Assembly (NCBI RefSeq): GCF_014200455.1
Contig: NZ_JACHBW010000011.1
Coordinates: 62,001 to 126,000 of the forward strand
Direction of reading: 5' to 3'
DNA length: 64,000 bases
Origin: Paraburkholderia bannensis
GTDB lineage: Bacteria; Pseudomonadota; Gammaproteobacteria; Burkholderiales; Burkholderiaceae
The notes below the pieces were generated by a model. That model was not told where the DNA came from, searched no databases, and saw only the letters and a list, made by a program, of their open reading frames with translations. Positions 36,286-45,248 of this stretch are shown here, in pieces. The first letter of the stretch is position 1; each line of letters begins with the position of its first letter. Both the position numbers and the translations under genes were made by a program.

Positions 36286-39000
36286 TTAGAACTTGTACGT
36301 CGCGCCGATCTGGATGTAACGGCCGATGTAGTTGTAGAGCGACTGGTCGTAACCCGTCTGGTCGATCGCACCCAGCCAGAGCGGATCGTACGGCGGCGCC
36401 TTGTTGAAGATGTTGTTGATGCCGCCGTAGATGGTCCAGTGCTTGAAGCCCGAGTATGCGACGTTCAGGTTGAACTGGCTATACGAAGCCGTCGAATAGT
36501 TCAGGCCGAGCGCATCCGAATACGGACCCACGTACTGCCATTCGAGCGTGCCGTTCCACTTGTGCCAGTTCCACGACAGATCGGTCGTGCCCTTCCAGCG
36601 CGGGAACGAGCCGCCGAACGGCTGGGCGAGCGTCGAGTCGTTGCCGGCGCCGTCAACCGTACCGGTCTCCGAGCCGATGCCGTCCATCTTGAAGTGCCAC
36701 ACATAGGCCCAGTCCGCCGACAGCGTGAAACGGCCGATCTGCGTATTGACCGACTGGCTGAAGGTGGTTTCGAAGCCCGAAGTATCGAACGAACCGAGGT
36801 TCTGGTACGGCTCCACCATGTAGGCGATCGAACCATCCGGGTTATAGACGGTCTTGGCCGTATCGACGACTGCGCCAATCGCGTGATCGACGTGGATCTT
36901 GTAGAAGTCGAAGCCGATATCGGTGCCGCGCGCCGGCGAAAGCTGGAAGCCGATGTTGTAATTCTTCGTGCGTTCTGGCTGAAGGCTGGTGTTGCCGGTC
37001 GTCACAACGGTTTCGTCCGCGCCGTTCGGGCCAACCGGCGAGATGCCGGTGCTCGTCGAGTTGGTGTTCTCGACAAAAGTCGGCGCACGGAAACCGCGGT
37101 TGAACGAGCCGTACATCGTCAACTGCTCGATCGGCTGGAAGCGCAGCGCGAAGCGCGGCGAGAATGCGCCGCCGAAGTCGCTGTAGTGGTCATAGCGGCC
37201 CGACTGGCTGAACGTCAGCATCTTTTGCCAGAGCGGGATGTCCACCTGGTAGTACACGGCCGCGACGTTGCGCTCGCCGTCCACCGATTGCAGCGTCGGG
37301 TTGAGCACCGAACCATCGTTGGTGTTCGCGCCCTGGGCGATACGCTCGCTCTGGTGCGTGAACTGGCTGCCGAGACCGAGGCCCACGTCGCCGGTCGGGA
37401 TATGGAACAGGTTGGGCGTGGACAACGTGGCATCGACGACATCGAGCTTGGAAACCGCGATGTTGTTGGTGTCCGTGAATACGCCGTTCAGGCCGTTGGG
37501 TGTAGCCGACGGATTGGCGAAATCGTAAGTGCCGTTCGCGAGCATCGAGTCCACGCCCGCCACGCTGAGCTGGCCGGTCGTGGTGTTGGTCACGGTGCTC
37601 TGCGAGTGGCCATACGACAGCGCCCAGTCCCAGTCCTGCTTCGAGAGCGAGAAGTTGCCCTTGATACCCATGGCCGCGCGATAGAAGTTCGCTTCGGTGG
37701 TATCGGAAACGGTGTTCGGCAGCCACGTGAATAGCGTTGCATCCGTGCCGAACGGGTTATACGGATTGCTGGCCGGCACGATCGCCTGCCACGCTGAGAG
37801 CGTGCCCGTGGCCGGGTTGTAGACCGTCTTGTTGCCGAGGTACGAAGTGAAGTCGTTCGTGACCGTCTTGATGTTGCTTTCCCACAGGTCGGCCCACGCG
37901 GTGGTGCTGTCGTTGACCTTGAAGTCGGCATGGACCTTGGCGTTCCAGCGCTCGGTCCACGGATCGATCGAACCGGATTCGGCGGTGTTGTGACCGCACA
38001 CCGTGCCGCCCGAGGCCGCTCCCGTGGACGTGGCGATCACGTTGCTGCCGAACGGCTGGAGCGAGCCCGTGCAGGGGCTCAGCGCCTGGGCGAGGCCGGT
38101 GGTCGGATTGAGCCAGTACGACGGCGACATGACCGAACCGCCGTAGCCCTTGTTGCTGAAATCCTGGTTCTTGGTGGTATCGCGATCCGCCAGCGTGAAG
38201 CCGTTCGACTTGTAGTAGCTCGCGGTTGCCGTCACGTTGAAGCGGTCGCTCGTGAGGTTGCCGAAGCCGCCGAGAATGCCGAACTTGGTCGTGCCCGCGC
38301 CGCCTTGCGTCGCGCCGCCATAGCTGCCGTCGAGTTGCAGGCCCTGAAAATCATGCTTCGTGATGATGTTCACGACGCCCGCGATAGCGTCCGAACCGTA
38401 CTGCGAAACCGCGCCCGTCTTGACGACTTCGATGCGCTCGACGGCGTTCAGAGGAATGGCGTTGAGGTCGAAGAAGGTATCGGTGCCGTTCACGGCGAAG
38501 CCATATGGCGCGACGCGCTGGCCATCGATCAGCACGAGCGTGTATTTCTCGCTCAGGCCGCGCAGTGCGATACCCGCACCGCCCGCCGCGAAGCTGTCGT
38601 CGTTCGATTCGCCCCAGCTATTGGCCGAGTTCGCCGAGATCGTGCGCATATATTCCGATACGCTCGTCGCGCCGGAATTCTGGATCTGCTGCGGCGTGAT
38701 CGTCTGCACCTGCTGGAAGCCGGTCTTGTCGGACTGGCGGATCAGCGAGCCGGTCACCTCGAACTTCTTGAGCTGCGCGACGTTCTCGCCGTTCGACTTG
38801 GTGGCGGTGGCCGATGTGGCGCCCGCTGTCGCTGCGGCGTCAGACGCGCCCGCCGGAGCAGCGGCCGTTGCACCACTCGTTGCGCCGCTCGATGCGGCAG
38901 GCTGGCTTTGCGCGAACACAGGCGCCGCAATAGCCGCCGATAGTGCGAGTTCAGCCCAAATTATCCTTTTGATGGCTAGCGCCAAAACCCTCTGTTTCAC
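36286..39000 (-). CDS. TonB-dependent outer-membrane receptor
   Basis: A 904-residue outer-membrane active transporter. A signal peptide ends near APVFAQ. An Ala/Ser/Thr-rich linker (about residues 33-70) precedes the plug domain, with FEVTGSLIRQSDKTGFQQVQ, GIALRGLSEKYTLVLIDGQR and RIEVVKTGAVSQYGSDAIAG. A 22-strand barrel follows, ending YIGRYIQIGATYKF with the terminal phenylalanine needed for insertion. The plug is of the large CirA/BtuB-like class without the signalling extension of sigma-regulated receptors. It lies about 120-140 bases before yejA on the same strand, downstream of a complete TonB-ExbB-ExbD set. Substrate is unknown; context suggests a peptide. Confidence 0.94.
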   Translation of the reverse strand: MKQRVLALAIKRIIWAELALSAAIAAPVFAQSQPAASSGATSGATAAAPAGASDAAATAGATSATATKSNGENVAQLKKFEVTGSLIRQSDKTGFQQVQTITPQQIQNSGATSVSEYMRTISANSANSWGESNDDSFAAGGAGIALRGLSEKYTLVLIDGQRVAPYGFAVNGTDTFFDLNAIPLNAVERIEVVKTGAVSQYGSDAIAGVVNIITKHDFQGLQLDGSYGGATQGGAGTTKFGILGGFGNLTSDRFNVTATASYYKSNGFTLADRDTTKNQDFSNKGYGGSVMSPSYWLNPTTGLAQALSPCTGSLQPFGSNVIATSTGAASGGTVCGHNTAESGSIDPWTERWNAKVHADFKVNDSTTAWADLWESNIKTVTNDFTSYLGNKTVYNPATGTLSAWQAIVPASNPYNPFGTDATLFTWLPNTVSDTTEANFYRAAMGIKGNFSLSKQDWDWALSYGHSQSTVTNTTTGQLSVAGVDSMLANGTYDFANPSATPNGLNGVFTDTNNIAVSKLDVVDATLSTPNLFHIPTGDVGLGLGSQFTHQSERIAQGANTNDGSVLNPTLQSVDGERNVAAVYYQVDIPLWQKMLTFSQSGRYDHYSDFGGAFSPRFALRFQPIEQLTMYGSFNRGFRAPTFVENTNSTSTGISPVGPNGADETVVTTGNTSLQPERTKNYNIGFQLSPARGTDIGFDFYKIHVDHAIGAVVDTAKTVYNPDGSIAYMVEPYQNLGSFDTSGFETTFSQSVNTQIGRFTLSADWAYVWHFKMDGIGSETGTVDGAGNDSTLAQPFGGSFPRWKGTTDLSWNWHKWNGTLEWQYVGPYSDALGLNYSTASYSQFNLNVAYSGFKHWTIYGGINNIFNKAPPYDPLWLGAIDQTGYDQSLYNYIGRYIQIGATYKF

Positions 39001-39380
39001 GTTTTCCCCTTCTCACTCGTCAGTCACGCCCACTTGCGCCATGCTCAGCGAGGTCTTTTGGACCTCGCCATCGATTGACGACGCTGTCGCGTCGCGCCCC
39101 TTTGCGTGAATCGTCCTGAACGCGCGGTCATGCGCGCCAGGACGATCCGCTCACACTTCACTTTAAAATTGGACTACTAACGGCTTTCACAGCGTTTGCG
39201 CCATGCAATCGAAGCATCGAACATTCATAACTTCCATGACGTTCATTGCGGGCGCCTTCGTTCCACGCGGCTCCCCTGTTGCACCTTTTATGTGCCGCGT
39301 GGATAAAGTCTCTTTTATTTCTGTACTACTAATGTTATTCGTTCGCTTGAGGCGCGAATTGTCTGCGCCAACGACAACTG
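39001..39380. promoter_or_regulatory. Receptor upstream region
   Basis: A 380-base gap between the XRE-cupin gene and the receptor gene, with AT-rich patches at 39160-39230 and 39300-39345. It should hold the receptor promoter on the minus strand, because the receptor begins at 39000. I see no clear Fur box and no perfect operator. No gene is evident. Confidence 0.4.
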
Positions 39381-39956
39381 CTAGCTCAGTCTGGGCGTTG
39401 CCACCCACACGAATACGCTTTCCGTTTCGGACGGATTGGCCCACCCATGCGGCCCTGCCGATTCGAAATGCGCCGTATCGCCGGCGCGCAGCACGAATGT
39501 GGCGCCTTCGAGCGTGAGCGACACCTCGCCGCTCAATACGTACATGAATTCTTCCGCCGACTGCGCGGCAACCTGGAAATGCTTTGCGCCCGCCGGGACC
39601 TTCACGAGCTGCGCGGCAAGGCTGAGATTGCCGTCTGGCTTCGTCAAATGCCCATATTGATGATCCGAGCCGTTGAAATCCGCAAACGTCATCCGCTCGG
39701 CGCGACGCACCACCTGCGCCTCGCCCTGGGTGCCGACGAAATACTGCAAGCTCACGCCCAGCGCCCGCGCAATGCCGATCAACGCGCGCAGCGAAGGCGT
39801 CGCGTGTCCACGTTCCACCTGCGAGAGATAAGGCTTGGAAATTCCCGCCTGCGCCGCCGTTTCATCCAGAGTGAGCCTGAGCCGCTGGCGCAGGGTGCGA
39901 ATCCGGCGGCCTGTTATTGCTGCAACATATGCCTTGTCGTTCAGTGATGAAACCAT
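39381..39956 (-). CDS. XRE-cupin transcriptional regulator (right copy)
   Basis: A 191-residue regulator with helix-turn-helix RIRTLRQRLRLTLDETAAQA, then KPYLSQVERGHATPSLRALI, and a cupin domain (SAEEFMYVLSGEVSLTLEGA, RAGDTAHFESAGPHGWANPS, ending VWVATPRLS). It is a clear paralogue of the regulator at 22644-23216; domain order, length and the terminal motif match. It lies immediately upstream of the receptor and importer genes on the same strand, so it is the best candidate for their local regulator, probably sensing the imported compound or a product. A candidate operator lies just before it. Confidence 0.92.
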   Translation of the reverse strand: MVSSLNDKAYVAAITGRRIRTLRQRLRLTLDETAAQAGISKPYLSQVERGHATPSLRALIGIARALGVSLQYFVGTQGEAQVVRRAERMTFADFNGSDHQYGHLTKPDGNLSLAAQLVKVPAGAKHFQVAAQSAEEFMYVLSGEVSLTLEGATFVLRAGDTAHFESAGPHGWANPSETESVFVWVATPRLS

Positions 39957-39974
39957 AGCAAGACAAAATAGCGG

Positions 39975-39991
39975 ATCAAAAATTGTTTGAT
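39975..39991. promoter_or_regulatory. Inverted repeat before the right XRE-cupin gene
   Basis: ATCAAA and TTTGAT are perfect 6-base arms around AATTG, 18 bases upstream of the regulator start in an AT-rich stretch. It is a plausible autoregulatory site. Confidence 0.5.
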
Positions 39992-40102
39992 TAGATAGAA
40001 CAACGTTTTATTGGCGCAACACCTCCCACAGGCGACGTTAAAAGACGCGCCTTCCTTTCAATTCGATTGAATTCCCGGCCAGAGAAAGCAGACAACGACG
40101 AA

Positions 40103-41308
40103 TCAGGATTTCGTAGCAATCAACAACCAGAGCTGCGCCAGATCGGCCGCGCCATCGGTGCCTTTAACCGCCTTGAACGCCGTGACCGCACGCGCTTTCT
40201 GGCCGGCAAAGTAATACGCTTCGCCCAGCCGCAAACGCGCCATATCCGGGTGATCGACGCCCTTCGCAAGCGCTGCGTCCATCGCCGCAAAACCCGCCTG
40301 CTGCTGGCCCGCGAACACCTGGTTAAAGCCCACGTCGAACGGCGCGACCGGATTCTGCGGATCGGCAGGCGCGCTGGCGCGCTTCGCCGCGAGGGCCTGC
40401 AAGCGCCGCTCGCGATCGGCCTGGGCGTCATGCCCCAGTACGCCGCTGGCGAAGCCCTGATCGACGATCTGCTTACCTTCCGCAACCGATCCGGACACGA
40501 TCGCCAACTGCGTCATCTCCATGTAGTCGTCCGCGCTTGCGAGCGACCCGGCGGCGCGGCGCAGACGATAGACATCCACATCGAGCGCGGACAGATAGCC
40601 CGGCTTGCTGCGGATCGCGTGAATCAGATCGGTCCAGTATTCCGGCTTTGGGTGAAAGGCCACCAGTTTTTCCAGTGCGCCGCGATACGCCGCCGGATCG
40701 TTGGCGCGCTGCGCGACGGTGCCCAGCAATTGCAGTTGCGCCTCGTCCGGCGTGTGGCCCGCATGCGTCTGCGCGTCAACGCTCGATTTGAGCAGCGCAA
40801 GCGCACCTGCGTTGTTGCCCGACAGATAGTACGACTCGATCAGCAAGGTCTGCATCTGCGGATCGCCGCCGCCCAGCTTCTGGTAACGCTGCGCGGCGCT
40901 GATCGCCTTACCGTATTCCTTTTGCTGGAAGTACAGCCCGGCAAGCGCCGCCGCTGTGCGCTGGCCGTCCTCGCCCTTGAGCTGGCCGCTCGCCAGCAGC
41001 GTTTCATACGCGTGCTCCGCGGTGGCGTTGTCGCCCGCTGCAGCTGCCGTCGCGCCGCGCATCTCTTCGATGGTGACGGTTTCGTAGTCGGTGTGGGCAG
41101 GCACGGCGGCGGCCTGCGAAATCTTCGCGAGCGCTTCGGAATAGCGACGCGCCCGGTAGAGCGTCTGCGCGTCGTTGAGCGGCTTCGCCACCTCGGGACG
41201 CAGCGCCTGCGCCTGCGCGTTGTGGATGGCGAACGGCGCGACGCCAAGGGCTGCGCCCAGCAGCGCCAGTCTGAATCGATGTGCTATGCGCGTCACGTCA
41301 TCCCTCAC
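40103..41308 (-). CDS. Periplasmic TPR-type protein of the TonB operon
   Basis: A 401-residue protein with a signal peptide (LALLGAALGVAPFAIHNAQA) and helical repeats of tetratricopeptide type across its length: LNDAQTLYRARRYSEALAKI, AALAGLYFQQKEYGKAISAA, LIESYYLSGNNAGALALLKS and RLGEAYYFAGQKARAVTAFK. Such TPR proteins are often encoded at the end of tonB-exbB-exbD-exbD operons in Gram-negative bacteria, perhaps organising the TonB complex in the periplasm. Its start overlaps the second exbD by 4 bases. Specific function is unknown. Confidence 0.82.
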   Translation of the reverse strand: MRDDVTRIAHRFRLALLGAALGVAPFAIHNAQAQALRPEVAKPLNDAQTLYRARRYSEALAKISQAAAVPAHTDYETVTIEEMRGATAAAAGDNATAEHAYETLLASGQLKGEDGQRTAAALAGLYFQQKEYGKAISAAQRYQKLGGGDPQMQTLLIESYYLSGNNAGALALLKSSVDAQTHAGHTPDEAQLQLLGTVAQRANDPAAYRGALEKLVAFHPKPEYWTDLIHAIRSKPGYLSALDVDVYRLRRAAGSLASADDYMEMTQLAIVSGSVAEGKQIVDQGFASGVLGHDAQADRERRLQALAAKRASAPADPQNPVAPFDVGFNQVFAGQQQAGFAAMDAALAKGVDHPDMARLRLGEAYYFAGQKARAVTAFKAVKGTDGAADLAQLWLLIATKS

Positions 41309-41733
41309 TGCATGTACTGTTCATTGCCGATCAAACCGATCTTCGTCGCGCCCACACGCTGCGCCGCCGCCATCACGGCAGCCACGTCGCGATACGGCAC
41401 GAGCCGGTTCGGCCGTAGATGGATCTCCGGCTGGTCGGCTTGCGCCGCCGCCTGCGAGAGCCGCGACTCCAGATCCGCCTGTGTGGGCACGGGCTGGCCG
41501 TTCCACGTCGTCGTCCCGTCGAAATCGATGTCGATCTGCACGATCTGCGGCTGCGTGATCGGCGGCGGCGGATTGCCCACCGGCAGATTCATCTTGATCG
41601 AATGCATCTGGATCGGAATGGTGATGATCAGCATGATCAGCAGCACCAGCATCACGTCGATGAGCGGCGTGGTGTTGATGTCCACCATCACCTCCGGCTC
41701 GCCACCGCCGCCCGAAGACACGTTCATACCCAT
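41305..41733 (-). CDS. exbD: ExbD-type TonB energy-coupling protein (second)
   Basis: A 142-residue membrane-anchored protein. The single helix follows MVDINTTPLIDVMLVLLIML with the proton-carrying aspartate in TPLIDVMLVLL, and the periplasmic domain has PEIHLRPNRLVPYRDVAAVM. It belongs to the ExbB-ExbD motor that energises TonB. Two different exbD genes in one operon are common in Burkholderia and Xanthomonas. A 104-base gap separates it from the first exbD; the TPR gene overlaps its stop. Confidence 0.94.
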   Translation of the reverse strand: MGMNVSSGGGGEPEVMVDINTTPLIDVMLVLLIMLIITIPIQMHSIKMNLPVGNPPPPITQPQIVQIDIDFDGTTTWNGQPVPTQADLESRLSQAAAQADQPEIHLRPNRLVPYRDVAAVMAAAQRVGATKIGLIGNEQYMQ

Positions 41734-41837
41734 GACTTTCCCCTGCCCCGCGAAACGGGCATCTAGCTACTGCATTGACTCGGTGGAGCGCACCCGCACG
41801 GGGTGCCGCCGCGCCCAACCGCCTGATATCCGCCCGA

Positions 41838-42263
41838 TCAGCCGCCGCGCGGCGGCGGCTCGGTGATGAACGAAACCTTGGCGATGCCCGCGCGCTCGCA
41901 CGCGGTGAGCACGCGGCCGATGAACTCGTAGCGCGTACCCTGATCGCCACGGACATGCACTTCCGGCTGGGGCGTCTGCTGCGAGACCGATTTCAGCCGC
42001 GCGAGCATCGTGGGCGCATCGACCAGCGCCTCGTTCCAGAAGAAGTTGCCGTCGCGATTGATGGCGATTTCGACGCTCTTTGGCGTGGTCTGCAGCGGCT
42101 GCACCGTTTCCTTGGGCAACTGCACGGGCACGGTATGCGTCACCACCGGAATCGTGATCAGGAAAATGATCAGCAAAACCAGCATCACGTCGACGAGCGG
42201 CGTCGTATTGATGGCGGAGATGACTTCGTCCTCGCCGCCCTCCTGTCCCACGCTCATGGCCAT
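41838..42263 (-). CDS. exbD: ExbD-type TonB energy-coupling protein (first)
   Basis: A 141-residue protein with the helix motif VISAINTTPLVDVMLVLLII carrying the essential aspartate, a second short segment VPVQLPKETVQPLQTTPKSV, and a periplasmic domain with PEVHVRGDQGTRYEFIGRVL. It differs from the downstream copy mainly in the periplasmic part, so the two may form a mixed motor. It begins 20 bases after exbB. Confidence 0.95.
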   Translation of the reverse strand: MAMSVGQEGGEDEVISAINTTPLVDVMLVLLIIFLITIPVVTHTVPVQLPKETVQPLQTTPKSVEIAINRDGNFFWNEALVDAPTMLARLKSVSQQTPQPEVHVRGDQGTRYEFIGRVLTACERAGIAKVSFITEPPPRGG

Positions 42264-42283
42264 GGCGTACCTCGCTCGCTGGA

Positions 42284-43225
42284 TTATTCGGCCATCGCGA
42301 CATTGCGCGACACGGGACGGGCGTTGCGCTTGCCGCCTGCGAGCAGCACCGCATGCAACTGGGCGCCAAAGGCCCGCACACGCTCCATCACGGCCTTGTT
42401 ACGGCGCACGAGGAAGTTGTAGCCAAGCACTGCCGGCACAGCGACCGCGAGGCCGATCGCCGTCATGATGAGCGCCTCGCCCACCGGGCCCGCCACCTTG
42501 TCGATCGAAGCCTGGCCGGCGATGCCGATGGCCGTCAGCGCGTGATAGATGCCCCAGACCGTGCCGAACAGGCCGACGAACGGCGCGGTGGAACCCACCG
42601 TACCGAGGAACGCCAAGCCATCCTGGAGGCGGTTGGAGACGCTCGTGATCGAGCGCTCGACCGACACGTCGATCCACGTATTGCGATCGACCGCTTCGAG
42701 CAATGCCTCGTCGTGATGCTCGCCCGCTTCGATAGCCGATTCGGCGATAAAGCGGAACGGCGAGGTTTCTTCAAGCTGCTTCGCGCCATCGGCAAGCGTG
42801 GGCGCGTTCCAGATCTGCTCGTCCGCCGATTTGGCGCGGCGGTTCGCACGGGCCTGTTCGAGGAACTTGGTGACCATGATGTACCAGCTGCCCATCGACA
42901 TGATCACGAGCAGCAACAGCACGAAACGCGCGACGAAGTCGCCGTTTTTCCACAGCGCGCCGAGGCCATAGGGGTTGCTCTCGGACGTGGCGGGCGCGGG
43001 CGGCGGTTGATCGGCCGCCGTGGCTGCCGGTGCAGGCGCGGGCGCCGCTGAAGTGGTGGCCGCGTTGCTGGCCGCATCCGTGGCCGCGGGGGTCGCGGTG
43101 GCGGCGCTTGCGGCGCGTGTGTCGCTTGCCTGTGCATGGGCAAGCGTGGGTAGTACAACGGTGTCAACCGCGGCTACGGCGATCACCATGCTGGCCGCCA
43201 GTGCGGCGAAAGAACGCTTCTTCAT
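42284..43225 (-). CDS. exbB: ExbB-type proton channel with an N-terminal extension
   Basis: A 313-residue MotA/TolQ/ExbB family protein. A signal-like N-terminus (MKKRSFAALAASMVIAVAAV, cleavage near AHA) leads into an Ala/Pro/Thr-rich segment of about 50 residues. Three helices follow, with NGDFVARFVLLLLVIMSMGS, GLFGTVWGIYHALTAIGIAG and EALIMTAIGLAVAVPAVLGY. The extended form is typical of Burkholderia and Xanthomonas TonB systems. It begins about 80 bases after tonB. Confidence 0.95.
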   Translation of the reverse strand: MKKRSFAALAASMVIAVAAVDTVVLPTLAHAQASDTRAASAATATPAATDAASNAATTSAAPAPAPAATAADQPPPAPATSESNPYGLGALWKNGDFVARFVLLLLVIMSMGSWYIMVTKFLEQARANRRAKSADEQIWNAPTLADGAKQLEETSPFRFIAESAIEAGEHHDEALLEAVDRNTWIDVSVERSITSVSNRLQDGLAFLGTVGSTAPFVGLFGTVWGIYHALTAIGIAGQASIDKVAGPVGEALIMTAIGLAVAVPAVLGYNFLVRRNKAVMERVRAFGAQLHAVLLAGGKRNARPVSRNVAMAE

Positions 43226-43304
43226 GCCTGCTCCAGTTCATTTGTACAACTTACGAATCGTGACTGATAAATCGCCACCCGAATGCTGCGGTACGTGCCT
43301 TGCC

Positions 43305-44093
43305 TCAGTTGAGGTTGAAGGAGAACGGCACCTGCACGCGGACCGGCTGCCCCTGCGAAATGCAGTTGAACTGCTTGACTGCGTTGAAGGCCGCCCGATC
43401 GAGACTTTCGTCGTCGGAGGACTTCGCAATGCGTTCGTTCGTGACGTGGCCTTGCGGATCGACGACGAACTCGACGAGCACATCGCCCGTCACATTGTTT
43501 TCCTGCGCCTGCTGCGGATATTTGATGCTCGAGCGGATCTGATCCGAGTTCGGGCACACCACGCCCACTTCATGACTGACCGGTTTGGCCGGCGCAGCGG
43601 GTGCGGGCGGCGCGGGCGGCGCAGTTACGGGCGCGCTGGGCGTGGGCGTCGCCGCATGCGTAATGGTGGCCTGTGGCGGCGCCTGCACCGGCACCTCGGG
43701 CGGCGGCACGAACGGCGGCGGCGGCGGCGCGAACTTCGGCGGCGGCAGCTGCACGGTGGGCAACGGCGGCGGAGGCGGAGGCGTCACCGGTTTGATGATC
43801 TTCGTTTCGATGGGATGCTGGATCACCTGCACAACCTTGGTCGCCAGGCCATTGATCAACGCATAGATCAATACGATATGGAGCAGCAGGACGATCGCAA
43901 TACCGCCGAAGCGGCGCACCGGATTCTGCTGCTTGCGGCCAAACTCGCGCGGCCGGGCGGGCCGCACGACGCCCGCCTGTTGCAAACTCACTTCCCCTTT
44001 CATCACCACCATCGCTCCCTTGGGCGCAATGCCCCCATTCTCTGCGGCGCCGGACCGTACCGACGAGCGGACGCAGCCCATCACACCGGGCAA
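43305..44093 (-). CDS. tonB: TonB energy transducer
   Basis: A periplasm-spanning protein that couples the proton motive force to outer-membrane receptors. A membrane anchor (GGIAIVLLLHIVLIYALING) precedes a long proline-rich spacer (about residues 95-165). The C-terminal TonB domain has SSIKYPQQAQENNVTGDVLV and the ending QPVRVQVPFSFNLN. The open frame starts at a TTG at 44093; an ATG about 27 codons later, preceded by AAGGGAGCG, is a likelier start (near 44012). It heads the tonB-exbB-exbD-exbD-TPR operon that could energise the receptor gene next door. Confidence 0.93.
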   Translation of the reverse strand: MPGVMGCVRSSVRSGAAENGGIAPKGAMVVMKGEVSLQQAGVVRPARPREFGRKQQNPVRRFGGIAIVLLLHIVLIYALINGLATKVVQVIQHPIETKIIKPVTPPPPPPLPTVQLPPPKFAPPPPPFVPPPEVPVQAPPQATITHAATPTPSAPVTAPPAPPAPAAPAKPVSHEVGVVCPNSDQIRSSIKYPQQAQENNVTGDVLVEFVVDPQGHVTNERIAKSSDDESLDRAAFNAVKQFNCISQGQPVRVQVPFSFNLN

Positions 44094-44714
44094 TTCACTT
44101 CATTTGCAGAACGAATCTAATGTCGTACGTCAGACAGGATCACTACAACGACAATCCGCGCAATAGCAGCGGACTGTTTGCAGGATTGGCGCCCCGGCCA
44201 CCTCACTCTCGTGTCACGGCATAGCACAGTGACAATTGTGTGGCGAAACGCACATTCCGTTTGGTGGAGTGCAAGATAGCAAGTAAAAAACTTGCTAGCA
44301 AACTTTTTTTGATGCGGGAATACGACGTTTATAAAACCCCTCTAAAACGCGAGAAATCCCGTCAGAAAAGGGTTTCGGCCATTGACCAGATTTTATTTTA
44401 GATGCAGCATCGCTTTAATCTTACAAATAGAAAGCAATTAAATTTCAAAATCAATTCACTTCCGCTTCATTAAACAAATTGGTGCATGTCACATAAAGCG
44501 CCACATATTGGTGCATGCGAATCACATTAAACGCCATTTAAACCCCTTCTATAAGGGTAAATACCAATAAACGGACAAAGACAGACAAAGTCGGGGCAAT
44601 CCGCCAGATCGACCTATAAAATTACTTCGCATTCCGATAAATAGCCGTCGCTTGCCATTCGCCCACAATATGTGCACACTGCATATGTGTGCAATGCATA
44701 TATTCAGGTGCCAC
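44094..44714. promoter_or_regulatory. AT-rich divergent control region with imperfect tandem repeats and a MarR operator
   Basis: About 620 bases separate tonB from the divergent MarR gene, and 44270-44640 is far AT-richer than the window. ATTGGTGCATG occurs at 44478-44488 and 44507-44517, each followed by similar text (CACATAAAGCGCCA and CACATTAAACGCC), giving an imperfect tandem repeat of about 30 bases. At 44673-44693, TGCACAC and GTGTGCA are perfect 7-base arms around TGCATAT, 21 bases before the MarR ATG. This second site is a likely MarR operator. No gene is evident. Confidence 0.6.
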
Positions 44715-45248
44715 ATGACGCAGCGTACGGAAAACCTCCTTGGCGCGCTCGCCGTTCTCGTAACGGATGAGTTGTACGCGCTCAATACCCTCCCCGCTCT
44801 TGCCGGCGCCACGGCGCGGGCCATGCTGAATGCCATTGGCCAGTATCCGGGCGCGTCTATCGAGTTGCTGCGCGAGTCCGTCGCGCTTTCGCATCCCGCG
44901 GCCGTGCGCGCGGTGGCGGGTCTGGTCGAAGCAGGTCTGGTCGAGAAACTCGCGGGCGCCGACAAACGCTCCGTGTCAATCGCGCTAAGCGCTGCCGGCC
45001 GGCGTGAGGTCAAGCGCCTGCAGCGTGCGCGGGAAGCCATGCTGGCGCGCATCGTGGGCCACCTTGAGCCGAAAGATCGCGCGGCGCTCGAAGGCATGCT
45101 GATCAAGATGCTCTGGCACGAGACGCGCGATCCATCACATGCCATGCAGCTATGCCGCTTTTGCGACGAGGGGCCGTGCCTGAAGGCCGGTTGCCCCATT
45201 GAATGCCGCGGGGAAGGGTTGCCCATGCCATCCCGGGGCGAACCGTGA
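44715..45248 (+). CDS. MarR-family regulator with a C-terminal cysteine cluster
   Basis: A 177-residue winged-helix regulator: PGASIELLRESVALSHPAAV is the recognition region, followed by VAGLVEAGLVEKLAGADKRS and SIALSAAGRREVKRLQRARE. The C-terminal part has five cysteines (147, 150, 155, 160 and 164, in CRFCDEGPCLKAGCPIEC), a pattern suitable for zinc or redox sensing. The start at 44715 is chosen over in-frame codons upstream that cross the operator. Its stop overlaps the GTG start of the MFS gene by 4 bases, so it likely controls that exporter. Confidence 0.88.
   Translation: MTQRTENLLGALAVLVTDELYALNTLPALAGATARAMLNAIGQYPGASIELLRESVALSHPAAVRAVAGLVEAGLVEKLAGADKRSVSIALSAAGRREVKRLQRAREAMLARIVGHLEPKDRAALEGMLIKMLWHETRDPSHAMQLCRFCDEGPCLKAGCPIECRGEGLPMPSRGEP

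Noticed and set aside
36244..37734. Long plus-strand frame opposite the TonB-dependent receptor
   Set aside because: The minus-strand receptor has a signal peptide, plug and barrel signature; the opposite frame shows no domain.
34233..44093. Reading the receptor block as a siderophore uptake locus
   Set aside because: There are no siderophore synthesis genes, no sigma/anti-sigma pair and no clear Fur box, and the associated ABC importer is of peptide type. Not fully excluded.
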